Shown here piece after piece: positions 52,031-61,769 of a DNA stretch of 64,000 nucleotides (position 1 is the stretch's first letter; each line of letters starts with the position of its first letter). Origin of the DNA: Micromussa lordhowensis (lineage: Eukaryota; Cnidaria; Anthozoa; Scleractinia; Lobophylliidae); the NCBI GenBank assembly GCA_964020085.1, contig OZ026595.1, positions 14,145,414 to 14,209,413 on the forward strand, read 5' to 3'. The notes below the pieces were generated by a model. It made no database searches, was not told the origin of the DNA, and saw only the letters and a program-made list of their open reading frames with translations. The position numbers and the translations under genes are program-made.

Positions 52031-54480
52031 CAACAGCTGTAATTGTTGGCGAGAACTAAACAAAACAGCTGTCATTGTTGGCGTAACATTGTTGGCGCAA
52101 AATAAACAAAACAGCTGTAATTGTTGGCGTAAAATAAACAAAAGAGCTGTAATTGTTGGCGCGAAATAAACAAAACAGCTGTAATTGTTGGCGAGAAATA
52201 AACAAAACAGCTGTCATTGTTGGCGTAACATTGTTGGCGCAAAATAAAGAAAACCGCTGTAATTGTTGGCGCAAAATAAACAAAACAGCTGTAATTGTTG
52301 GCGCGAAATAAACACAACAGCTGTAATTGTTGGCGTAAAAAAAAACAAAACAGCTGTAATTGTTGCGGAGAAATAAACAAAACAGCTGTAATTGTTGGCG
52401 AGAAATAAACAAAACAGCTGTCATTGCTGGCGCAAAATAAACAAAACAGCTGTCATTGTTGGCGCGAAATAGACAAAACAGCTGTCATTGTTGGCGCAAA
52501 ATAAACAAAACAGCTGTAATTGTTGGCGTAAAATAAACAAAACAGCTGTAATTGTTGGCGCGAAATAAACACAACAGCTGTAATTGTTGGCGAGAACTAA
52601 ACAAAACAGCTGTCATTGTTGGCGTAACATTATTGGCGCAAAATAAACAAAAGAGCTGTAATTCTTGGCGTAAAAGAAACAAAACAGCTGTAATTGTTGG
52701 CGTAAAATAAACAAAACAGCTGTAATTGTTGGCGTAAAATAAACAAAACAGCTGTAATTGTTGGCGCAAAAATAAACAAAACAGCTGTAATTGTTGCCGT
52801 AAAATAAACAAAAGAGCTGTAATTGTTGGCGCAAAATAAACAAAACAGCTGTAATTGTTGGCGAGAAATAAACAAAACAGCTGTCACTGTTGGCGTAACA
52901 TTGTTGGCCCAAAATAAACAAAACAGCTGTAATTGTTGGCGCAAAATAAACAAAACAGCTGTAATTGTTGGCGCGAAATAAACACAACAGCTGTAATTGT
53001 TGGCGTAAAATAAACAAAACAGCTGTCATTGTTGCCGAGAAATAAACAAAACAGCTGTAATTGTTGGCGAGAAATAAACAAAACAGCTGTCATTGTTGGC
53101 GCAAAATAAACAAAACAGCGGTCATTGTTGGCGCGAAATAAACAAAACAGCTGTCATTGTTGGCGCAAAATAAACAAAACAGCTGTAATTGTTGGCGTAA
53201 AATAAACAAAAGAGCTGTAATTGTTGGCGCAAAATAAACAAAAGAGCTGTAATTGTTGGCGTAAAATAAACAAAACAGCTGTAATTGTTGGCGCGAAATA
53301 AACACAACAGCTGTAATTGTTGGCGAGAACTAAACACAACAGCTGTAATTGTTGGCGAGAACTAAACAAAACAGCTGTCATTGTTGGCGTAACATTGTTG
53401 GCGCAAAATAAACAAAAGAGCTGTAATTCTTGGCGTAAAAGAAACAAAACAGCTGTAATTGTTGGCGTAAAATAAACAAAACAGCTGTAATTGTTGGCGT
53501 AAAATAAACAAAACAGCTGTAATTGTTGGCGCAAAATAAACAAAACAGCTGTAATTGTTGGCGTAAAATAAACAAAACAACTGTAATTGTTGGCGAGAAA
53601 TAAACAAAACAGCTGTAATTGTTGGCGAGAAATAAACAAAACAGCTGTCATTGTTGGCGCAAAATAAACAAAACAGCTGTCATTGTTGGCGCGAAATAAA
53701 CAAAACAGCTGTCATTCTTGGCGCAAAATAAACAAAACAGCTGTAATTGTTGGCGTAAAATAAACAAAACAGCTGTAATTGTTAACGCAAAATAAACAAA
53801 ACAGGTGTAATTGTTGGCGTAAAATAAACAAAACAGCTGTAATTGTTGGCGCGAAATAAACACAACAGCTGTAATTGTTTTCGACAACTAAACAAAACAG
53901 CTGTCATTGTTGGCGTAACATTGTTGGCGCAAAATAAACAAAACAGCTATCATTGTCGGCGCGAAATAAACAAAACAGCTGTAATTGTTGGCGTAAAATA
54001 AACAAAACAGCTGTAATTGTTGGCGTAAAATAAATAAAACAGCTGTAATTGTTGGCGCAAAATAAACAAAACAGCTGTAATTGTTGCCGTAAAATAAACA
54101 AAAGAGCTGTAATTGTTGGCGCGAAATAAACAAAACAGCTGTAATTGTTGGCGAGAAATAAACAAAACAGCTGTCACTGTTGGCGTAACATTGTTGGCGC
54201 AAAATAAACAAAACAGCTGTAATTGTTGGCGCAAAATAAACAAAACAGCTGTAATTGTTGGCGTAAAATAAACAAAACAGCTGTAATTGTTGGCGCGAAA
54301 TAAACACAACAGCTGTAATTGTTGGCGTAAAATAAACAAAACAGCTGTAATTGTTGGCGTAAAATAAACAAAACAGCTGTAATTGTTGGCGTAAAATAAA
54401 CAAAACAGCTGTAATTGTTGGCGTAAAATAAACAAAACAGCTGTAATTGTTGGCGCGAAATAAACACAACAGCTGTAATT
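52031..54480 (+). repeat. Satellite segment with irregular monomers
   Basis: The array continues, but private changes are denser than elsewhere. They include a nine-A run near 52,337, GTTGCGGAGAAAT near 52,365, GCGCAAAAATAAAC with an extra A near 52,766, TATTGGCG near 52,630 and GTTTTCGACAACTAAAC near 53,878. The GTTAAC marker occurs at 53,781. I could not assign it to one clean higher-order period. It may be a junction of several older exchanges. No gene is seen. Confidence 0.6.
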
Positions 54481-57170
54481 GTTGGCGAGAACTAAACAAA
54501 ACAGCTGTCATTGTTGGCGTAACATTGTTGGCGCAAAATAAACAAAACAGCTGTAATTGTTGGCGTAAAATAAACAAAACAGCTGTAATTGTTGGCGCGA
54601 AATAAACACAACAGCTGTAATTGTTGGCGTAAAATAAACAAAACAGCTGTAATTGTTGGCGTAAAATAAACAAAACAGCTGTAATTGTTGGCGTAAAATA
54701 AACAAAACAGCTGTAATTGTTGGCGTAAAATAAACAAAACAGCTGTAATTGTTGGCGCGAAATAAACACAACAGCTGTAATTGTTGGCGAGAACTAAACA
54801 AAACAGCTGTCATTGTTGGCGTAACATTGTTGGCGCAAAATAAACAAAAGAGCTGTAATTCTTGGCTTAAAAGAAATAAAACAGCTGTAATTGTTGGCGT
54901 AAAATAAACAAAACAGCTGTAATTGTTGGCGTAAAATAAACAAAACAGCTGTAATTGTTGGCGCAAAATAAACAAAACAGCTGTAATTGTTGCCGTAAAA
55001 TAAACAAAAGAGCTGTAATTGTTGGCGCGAAATAAAGAAAACAGCTGTAATTGTTGGCGAGAAATAAACAAAACAGCTGTCACTGTTGGCGTAACATTGT
55101 TGGCCCAAAATAAACAAAACAGCTGTAATTGTTGGCGCAAAATAAACAAAACAGCTGTAATTGTTGGCGCGAAATAAACACAACAGCTGTAATTGTTGGC
55201 GTAAAATAAACAAAACAGCTGTCATTGTTGCCGAGAAATAAACAAAACAGCTGTAATTGTTGGCGAGAAATAAACAAAACAGCTGTCATTGTTGGCGCAA
55301 AATAAACAAAACAGCTGTCATTGTTGGCGCGAAATAAACAAAACAGCTGTCATTGTTGGCGCAAAATAAACAAAACAGCTGTAATTGTTGGCGCAAAATA
55401 AACAAAACAGCTGTAATTGTTGGCGCAAAATAAACAAAACAGCTGTAATTGTTGGCGTAAAATAAACAAAACAGCTGTAATTGTTGGCGCGAAATAAACA
55501 AAACAGCTGTAATTGTTGGCGAGAACTAAACAAAACAGCTGTCATTGTTGGCGTAACATTGTTGGCGCAAAATAAACAAAAGAGCTGTAATTCTTGGCGT
55601 AAAAGAAACAAAACAGCTGTAATTGTTGGCGTAAAATAAACAAAACAGCTGTAGTTGTTGGCGTAAAATAAACAAAACAGCTGTAGTTGTTGGCGCAAAA
55701 TAAACAAAACAGCTGTAATTGTTGGCGTAAAATAAACAAAACAGCTGTAATTGTTAACGCAAAATAAACAAAACACGTGTAATTGTTGGCGTAAAATAAA
55801 CAAAACAGCTGTAATTGTTGGCGCGAAATAAACACAACAGCTGTAATTGTTGGCGAGAACTAAACAAAACAGCTGTCATTGTTGGCGTAACATTGTGGCG
55901 CAAAATAAACAAAACAGCTATCATTGTCGGCGCGAAATAAACAAAACAGCTGTAATTGTTGGCGTAAAATAAACAAAACAGCTGTAATTGTTGGCGTAAA
56001 ATAAATAAAACAGCTGTAATTGTTGGTGCAAAATAAACAAAACAGCTGTAATTGTTGCCGTAAAATAAACAAAAGAGCTGTAATTGTTGGCGCGAAATAA
56101 ACAAAACAGCTGTAATTGTTGGCGAGAAATAAACAAAACAGCTGTCACTGTTGGCGTAACATTGTTGGCGCAAAATAAACAAAACAGCTGTAATTGTTGG
56201 CGCAAAATAAACAAAACAGCTGTAATTGTTGGCGTAAAATAAACAAAACAGCTGTAATTGTTGGCGCGAAATAAACACAACAGCTGTAATTGTTGGCGTA
56301 AAATAAACAAAACAGCTGTAATTGTTGGCGTAAAATAAACAAAACAGCTGTAATTGTTGGCGTAAAATAAACAAAACAGCTGTAATTGTTGGCGTAAAAT
56401 AAACAAAACAGCTGTAATTGTTGGCGCGAAATAAACACAACAGCTGTAATTGTTGGCGAGAACTAAACAAAACAGCTGTCATTGTTGGCGTAACATTGTT
56501 GGCGCAAAATAAACAAAAGAGCTGTAATTCTTGGCTTAAAAGAAATAAAACAGCTGTAATTGTTGGCGTAAAATAAACAAAACAGCTGTAATTGTTGGCG
56601 TAAAATAAACAAAACAGCTGTAATTGTTGGCGCAAAATAAACAAAACAGCTGTAATTGTTGCCGTAAAATAAACAAAAGAGCTGTAATTGTTGGCGCGAA
56701 ATAAACAAAACAGCTGTAATTGTTGGCGAGAAATAAACAAAACAGCTGTCACTGTTGGCGTAACATTGTTGGCCCAAAATAAACAAAACAGCTGTAATTG
56801 TTGGCGCAAAATAAACAAAACAGCTGTAATTGTTGGCGCGAAATAAACACAACAGCTGCAATTGTTGGCGTAAAATAAACAAAACAGCTGTCATTGTTGC
56901 CGAGAAATAAACAAAACAGCTGTAATTGTTGGCGAGAAATAAACAAAACAGCTGTCATTGTTGGCGCAAAATAAACAAAACAGCTGTCATTGTTGGCGCG
57001 AAATAAACAAAACAGCTGTCATTGTTGGCGCAAAATAAACAAAACAGCTGTAATTGTTGGCGCAAAATAAACAAAACAGCTGTAATTGTTGGCGCAAAAT
57101 AAACAAAACAGCTGTAATTGTTGGCGTAAAATAAACAAAACAGCTGTAATTGTTGGCGTGAAATAAACAA
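53904..57170 (+). repeat. 1.67-1.97-kb tandem pair
   Basis: The string 53.9-54.5 kb recurs at 55.9-56.4 kb (offset about 1,971 bp) and 54.8-55.5 kb recurs at 56.46-57.17 kb (offset 1,669 bp). Shared rare states include CTTGGCTTAAAAGAAATAAAAC (near 54,862 and 56,531) and GTTAAC at 53,781/55,753. A one-base loss in a truncated unit near 55,893 (AACATTGTGGCG) is private to the second copy. Confidence 0.75.
54487..55090 (+). repeat. 302-bp local duplication
   Basis: The module beginning at the AG-linker monomer GAGAACTAAAC at 54,487 recurs at 54,789. The 302-bp spacing equals nine full monomers plus one 14-bp unit. The neighbouring repeat at 56.1-56.5 kb has it once, which is why the offset between the two larger copies changes from 1,971 to 1,669 bp across this point. 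Confidence 0.75.
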
Positions 57171-60100
57171 AACAGCTGTAATTGTTGGCGAGAACTAAAC
57201 AAAACAGCTGTCATTGTTGGCGTAACATTGTTGGCGCAAAATAAACAAAAGAGCTGTAATTCTTGGCGTAAAAGAAACAAAACAGCTGTAATTGTTGGCG
57301 TAAAATAAACAAAACAGCTGTAGTTGTTGGCGTAAAATAAACAAAACAGCTGTAGTTGTTGGCGCAAAATAAACAAAACAGCTGTAATTGTTGCCGTAAA
57401 ATAAACAAAAGAGCTGTAATTGTTGGCGCGAAATAAACAAAACAGCTGTAATTGTTGGCGAGAAATAGACAAAACAGCTGTCACTGTTGGCGTAACATTG
57501 TTGGCGCAAAATAAACAAAACAGCTGTAATTGTTGGCGCAAAATAAACAAAACAGCTGTAATTGTTGGCGCGAAATAAACACAACAGCTGTAATTGTTGG
57601 CGTAAAATAAACAAAACAGCTGTAATTTTTGGCGTAAAATAAACAAAACAGCTGTAATTGTTGGCGAGAAATAAACAAAACAGCTGTAATTGTTGGCGTA
57701 AAATAAACAAAACAGCTGTAATTGTTGGTGAGAAATAAACAAAACAGCTGTAATTGTTGGCGTAAAATAAACAAAAGAGCTGTAATTGTTGGCGCGAAAT
57801 AAACAAAACAGCTGTAATTGTTGGCGAGAAATAAACAAAACAGCTGTCATTGTTGGCGTAACATTGTTGGCGCAAAATAAACAAAACAGCTGTAATTGTT
57901 GGCGCAAAATAAACAAAACAGCTGTATTTGTTGGCGCGAAATAAACACAACAGCTGTAATTGTTGGCGCAAAATAAACAAAACAGCTGTAAGTGTTGGCG
58001 AGAAATAAACAAAAAAGCTGTAACTGTTGGCGAGAAATAAACAAAACAGCTGTCATTGTTGGTGCAAAATAAACAAAACAGCTGTCATTGTCGGCGCGAA
58101 ATAAACAAAACAGCTGTCATTGTTGGCGCAAAATAAACAAAACAGCTGTAATTGTTGGCGTAAAATAAACAAAACAGCTGTAATTGTTGGCGCAAAATAA
58201 ACAAAACAGCTGTAATTGTTGGCGTAAAATAAACAAAACAGCTGTAATTGTTAGAGCGAAATAAACACAACAGCTGTAATTGTTGGCGAGAACTAAACAA
58301 AACAGCTGTCATTGTTGGCGTAAAATAAACAAAACAGCTGTAATTGTTGGCGCAAAATAAACAAAACAGCTGTAATTGTTGGCGTAAAATAAACAAAACA
58401 GCTGTAATTGTTAGAGCGAAATAAACACAACAGCTGTAATTGTTGGCGAGAACTAAACAAAACAGCTGTCATTGTTGGTGCAAAATAAACAAAACAGCTG
58501 TAATTGTTGCGCAAAATAAACAAAACAGCTGTAATTGTTGGCGCGAAATAAACACAACAGCTAAAATTGTTGGCGTAAAATAAACAAAACAGCTGTAATT
58601 GTTGCCGAGAAATAAACAAAACAGCTGTAATTGTTGGCGAGAAATAAACAAAACAGCTGTCATTGTTGGCGCAAAATAAAAAAAACAGCTGTCATTGTTG
58701 GCGCGAAATAAACAAAACAGCTGTCATTGTTGGCGCAAAATAAACAAAACAGCTGTAATTGTTGGCGTAAAATAAACAAAACAGCTGTAATTGTTGGCGC
58801 AAAATAAACAAAACAGCTGTAATTGTTGGCGTAAAATAAACAAAACAGCTGTAATTGTTAGAGCGAAATAAACACAACAGCTGTAATTGTTGGCGAGAAC
58901 TAAACAAAACAGCTGTCATTGTTGGCGTAACATTGTTGGCGCAAAATAAACAAAACAGCTGTAATTGTTGGCGCAAAATAAACAAAACAGCTGTAATTGT
59001 TGGCGCGAAATAAACAAAACAGCTGTAATTGTTGGCGTAAAATAAACAAAACAGCTGTAATTGTTGGCGTAAAATAAACAAAACAGCTGTAATTGTTGGC
59101 GCGAAATAAACACAACAGCTGTAATTGTTGGCGAGAACTAAACAAAACAGCTGTCATTGTTGGCGTAACATTGTTGGCGCAAAATAAACAAAAGAGCTGT
59201 AATTCTTGGCTTAAAAGAAATAAAACAGCTGTAATTGTTGGCGTAAAATAAACAAAACAGCTGTAATTGTTGGCGTAAAATAAACAAAACAGCTGTAATT
59301 GTTGGCGCAAAATAAACAAAACAGCTGTAATTGTTGCCGTAAAATAAACAAAAGAGCTGTAATTGTTGGCGCGAAATAAACAAAACAGCTGTAATTGTTG
59401 GCGAGAAATAAACAAAACAGCTGTCACTGTTGGCGTAACATTGTTGGCCCAAAATAAACAAAACAGCTGTAATTGTTGGCGCAAAATAAACAAAACAGCT
59501 GTAATTGTTGGCGCGAAATAAACACAACAGCTGCAATTGTTGGCGTAAAATAAACAAAACAGCTGTCATTGTTGCCGAGAAATAAACAAAACAGCTGTAA
59601 TTGTTGGCGAGAAATAAACAAAACAGCTGTCATTGTTGGCGCAAAATAAACAAAACAGCTGTCATTGTTGGCGCGAAATAAACAAAACAGCTGTCATTGT
59701 TGGCGCAAAATAAACAAAACAGCTGTAATTGTTGGCGCAAAATAAACAAAACAGCTGTAATTGTTGGCGCAAAATAAACAAAACAGCTGTAATTGTTGGC
59801 GTAAAATAAACAAAACAGCTGTAATTGTTGGCGTGAAATAAACAAAACAGCTGTAATTGTTGGCGAGAACTAAACAAAACAGCTGTCATTGTTGGCGTAA
59901 CATTGTTGGCGCAAAATAAACAAAAGAGCTGTAATTCTTGGCGTAAAAGAAACAAAACAGCTGTAATTGTTGGCGTAAAATAAACAAAACAGCTGTAGTT
60001 GTTGGCGTAAAATAAACAAAACAGCTGTAGTTGTTGGCGCAAAATAAACAAAACAGCTGTAATTGTTGCCGTAAAATAAACAAAAGAGCTGTAATTGTTG

Positions 60101-60845
60101 GCGCGAAATAAACAAAACAGCTGTAATTGTTGGCGAGAAATAGACAAAACAGCTGTCACTGTTGGCGTAACATTGTTGGCGGAAAATAAACAAAACAGCT
60201 GTAATTGTTGGCGCAAAATAAACAAAACAGCTGTAATTGTTGGCGCGAAATAAACACAACAGCTGTAATTGTTGGCGTAAAATAAACAAAACAGCTGTAA
60301 TTTTTGGCGTAAAATAAACAAAACAGCTGTAATTGTTGGCGAGAAATAAACAAAACAGCTGTAATTGTTGGCGTAAAATAAACAAAACAGCTGTAATTGT
60401 TGGTGAGAAATAAACAAAACAGCTGTAATTGTTGGAGTAAAATAAACAAAAGAGCTGTAATTGTTGGCGCGAAATAAACAAAACAGCTGTAATTGTTGGC
60501 GAGAAATAAACAAAACAGCTGTCATTGTTGGCGTAACATTGTTGGCGCAAAATAAACAAAACAGCTGTAATTGTTGGCGCAAAATAAACAAAACAGCTGT
60601 ATTTGTTGGCGCGAAATAAACACAACAGCTGTAATTGTTGGCGCAAAATAAACAAAACAGCTGTAAGTGTTGGCGAGAAATAAACAAAAAAGCTGTAACT
60701 GTTGGCGAGAAATAAACAAAACAGCTGTCATTGTTGGTGCAAAATAAACAAAACAGCTGTCATTGTCGGCGCGAAATAAACAAAACAGCTGTCATTGTTG
60801 GCGCAAAATAAACAAAACAGCTGTAATTGTTGGCGTAAAATAAAC
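56463..60845 (+). repeat. 2,675-bp tandem pair, second copy interrupted
   Basis: The string from 56,463 recurs from 59,138 at offset 2,675 bp. Matching points include 56,749/59,424, 57,195/59,870 and 57,847/60,522, with a shared CTGCAATTG monomer near 56,857 and 59,532. The second copy stops at 60,845, where non-satellite DNA begins. The homologous site in the first copy, near 58,170, continues as normal satellite. The odd offset fits private one-base indels such as GTTGCGCAAAAT near 58,507. Confidence 0.8.
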
Positions 60846-61081
60846 TTAATGTTGCAGTTCCCAGCGAGTAATGCTATATATACCCCAACCATCATAAGCA
60901 ATAAATACGCTTTATATGGCGTAAAGGGGGGAACACCGCTCCGCAATCGGCGTGACAGGCGAACTTCCATTTCGTGACCAAATGCCAAACTTATCTCCCC
61001 AGTGGTTAATTCTGCACTGGATCGGACAAGTCGGCGAGGCCAAAAGCTTACGCGTCCTAAAAGCCTACCTCTAAAACGGCA
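60846..61081 (-). pseudogene. Antisense open stretch, possible coding or repeat remnant
   Basis: On the minus strand one frame is open from a stop near 61,084 through the unique segment and on into the satellite, giving about 78 residues before satellite-derived residues begin. Its parts read in order: an Arg-rich stretch, TTGEISLAFGHEMEV, SRRLRSGVPPFTPYKAY and the hydrophobic run LLLMMVGVYIALLAG. The last could be one membrane segment. The only ATG codons are internal, and there is no visible stop of its own before the array. The composition looks more protein-like than the satellite frames, but I recognise no family. It may equally be a chance frame in a noncoding dispersed repeat. Confidence 0.2.
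60989..61030 (+). repeat. Diverged direct repeat, copy 1
   Basis: It is bounded by ACTTATCTCCCCAG (60,989-61,002) and CTGGATCGGACAAG (61,017-61,030). Both boundary words occur in the same order at 61,138-61,193. The interior differs in sequence and length: 42 bp here, 56 bp there. Confidence 0.85.
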
Positions 61082-61113
61082 CTACGAGCTGACAGCCGGT
61101 CAGCATCGTGCTA
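61079..61113 (+). repeat. Imperfect inverted-repeat module 1
   Basis: It starts with GCACTACGAGC (61,079-61,089) and ends near CATCGTGCTAG. The arms GCAC..GCTGAC and GTCAGC..GTGC can pair imperfectly. The same 11-bp start recurs 72 bp downstream in module 2. Confidence 0.6.
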
Positions 61114-61137
61114 GAGTGTAGACAGTTTTAAAGCCTT

Positions 61138-61193
61138 ACTTATCTCCCCAGCACTACGAGCCGACTCCGCCGGCACGTGCTGGATCGGACAAG
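61138..61193 (+). repeat. Diverged direct repeat, copy 2
   Basis: It contains the same boundary words as copy 1, at 61,138-61,151 and 61,180-61,193. Between them lies an imperfect inverted repeat beginning GCACTACGAGC. The two copies start 149 bp apart, so the unique segment has its own older duplication history. Confidence 0.85.
61151..61184 (+). repeat. Imperfect inverted-repeat module 2
   Basis: It starts with GCACTACGAGC (61,151-61,161), identical to module 1, and continues to CACGTGCTGG. The arms GCAC..CCG and CGG..GTGC can pair imperfectly. It lies inside direct repeat copy 2. Confidence 0.6.
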
Positions 61194-61421
61194 AAGAGGC
61201 ATCAAGAGCGTTAAAAAGCGCTAAATTAGCGAAAACGAAGCTTGGGGAAGTCGCTGCAAGACTTAACCGATAGCGTGACTCGAGTGGTGAACCCCAGTTT
61301 ATTATTTCTATCAATGAACAATAACACAAACCTCCAAAGGGAGGGAAGGGTGGGAGTTACAATTTCGAGGGCTAACTAAAAGTTACAGCAGTGATAAAAC
61401 GAGCGAATGATGCTAAAGTCC

Positions 61422-61433
61422 AAGCTTAAGCTT
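61422..61433. repeat. 12-bp perfect palindrome
   Basis: AAGCTTAAGCTT is identical to its reverse complement and is followed by a T-run. A chance origin is possible. Confidence 0.7.
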
Positions 61434-61742
61434 TTTTATAGGTAGACAAATGTCTAGGTTCAAACCAATAATAAATCGTATACCATGGAAAGTACAGGGT
61501 CCATGCAGCCTTGAACGAGACGATAATAAGGTTATTTAAAGGACTAGCCATACGGAAAGCATGATATAATTCAACCGGACATTGCTGCGACATGCATGCA
61601 TGAAAGGCTATTGTAAATATATTTTCCGAGCCAGACAAGAAGGACCTATACAATGATCTATCCTGTAACAGTTCTATTGCGTTACAATTGACAATAGTAA
61701 TCTAGCGACTGTGCGTAAATAGCGTCACGCTCCATTAACTGC

Positions 61743-61765
61743 GCTTTAACGTTTGTCGTTAAAGC
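61743..61765. repeat. Hairpin at right edge of the unique segment
   Basis: GCTTTAACG (61,743-61,751) and CGTTAAAGC (61,757-61,765) form a perfect 9-bp stem with a 5-nt loop, ending 4 bp before satellite resumes. Helitrons have a 3' hairpin before CTRR, but no CTRR end follows here, so that class is not supported. Confidence 0.75.
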
Positions 61766-61769
61766 TTTA

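Larger units (their letters stand above)
1..60845 (+). repeat. 32-bp satellite array, left part
   Basis: A continuous head-to-tail array of a 32-bp monomer, all in one orientation. A clean example is 473-504: A-rich half (AAAATAAACAAAAC), palindrome ACAGCTGT, then AATTGTTGGCG and a linker base. The example is 69% A+T. Variation is concentrated at a few places: the linker before AAAT (T, CA, CG or AG), the base context after TAAAC (AAAACAG, ACAACAG, AAAAGAG), and the bases after CTGT (AATT, CATT, CACT, AGTT). There is no spacer DNA between monomers and no inversion anywhere. Register is broken only by a recurrent 14-bp truncated unit and a few private one-base indels. Many long antisense open frames lie here, but all three frames are equally open and encode the same 32-residue periodic peptide, so I call no gene. 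It is probably constitutive heterochromatin; whether it is centromeric, subtelomeric or interstitial cannot be told. Confidence 0.98.
61111..61329 (-). pseudogene. Short antisense open stretch sharing a GEIS module
   Basis: A minus-strand frame of about 72 codons with a stop at 61,111. It is rich in Ala, Ser and Leu and ends with AESARSAGEISKALKLSTL. The GEIS piece is also found in the neighbouring antisense stretch (TTGEIS), because both overlap copies of the same diverged DNA direct repeat. The apparent start codon is TTG, so no proper start is seen. I regard this as a repeat remnant; coding is possible but unsupported. Confidence 0.15.
60846..61769. other. 924-bp non-satellite segment within the array
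   Basis: The only stretch that is not 32-bp satellite. It starts after AAATAAAC and ends at the AAAACAGCTG of the next monomer, with satellite in the same orientation on both sides. The tetramer TTAA lies at both edges (60,846-60,849 and 61,767-61,770), but the satellite target has no TTAA and no terminal inverted repeat is visible, so a named transposon class is not supported. Inside are diverged direct repeats, imperfect inverted repeats, a 12-bp palindrome, a 9-bp-stem hairpin at the right edge and two antisense open stretches. It could be an inserted dispersed repeat, an old transposon fragment, or captured genomic DNA. I do not recognise the family. Confidence 0.9.

Noticed and set aside
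1..60845. Dozens of long minus-strand open frames with a 32-residue repeat peptide, up to 435 codons
   Set aside because: They follow from a stop-free complement of a 32-bp repeat (32 is 2 modulo 3, so all frames are visited). All three frames are equally open, there is no unique N- or C-terminal domain, and frame ends coincide with noncoding variant bases such as CTGTCA.
1..60845. CRISPR array, suggested by a 32-bp direct repeat
   Set aside because: Monomers abut with no unique spacers, there are far too many copies, and no cas genes are present. The structure is a satellite.
60795..60977. 60-codon plus-strand open frame across the left junction
   Set aside because: It starts inside satellite and crosses into the island, overlaps a longer antisense frame, and shows no domain.
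61456..61465. GGTTCAAACC as a Pol III B box of a tRNA-derived element
   Set aside because: A single loose match; no convincing A box at a suitable distance upstream and no tRNA-like fold seen.
61426..61653. 75-codon minus-strand open frame
   Set aside because: Short, no recognisable domain, no neighbouring coding signals. A frame of this length is expected by chance in 924 bp.
60846..61769. piggyBac-type insertion, because TTAA is at both edges
   Set aside because: The satellite target contains no TTAA that could be duplicated, and the sequences inside the two edges are not inverted repeats of one another.
61743..61769. Helitron 3' end, because of a terminal hairpin
   Set aside because: No CTRR terminus follows the hairpin, and the left edge does not begin with TC.
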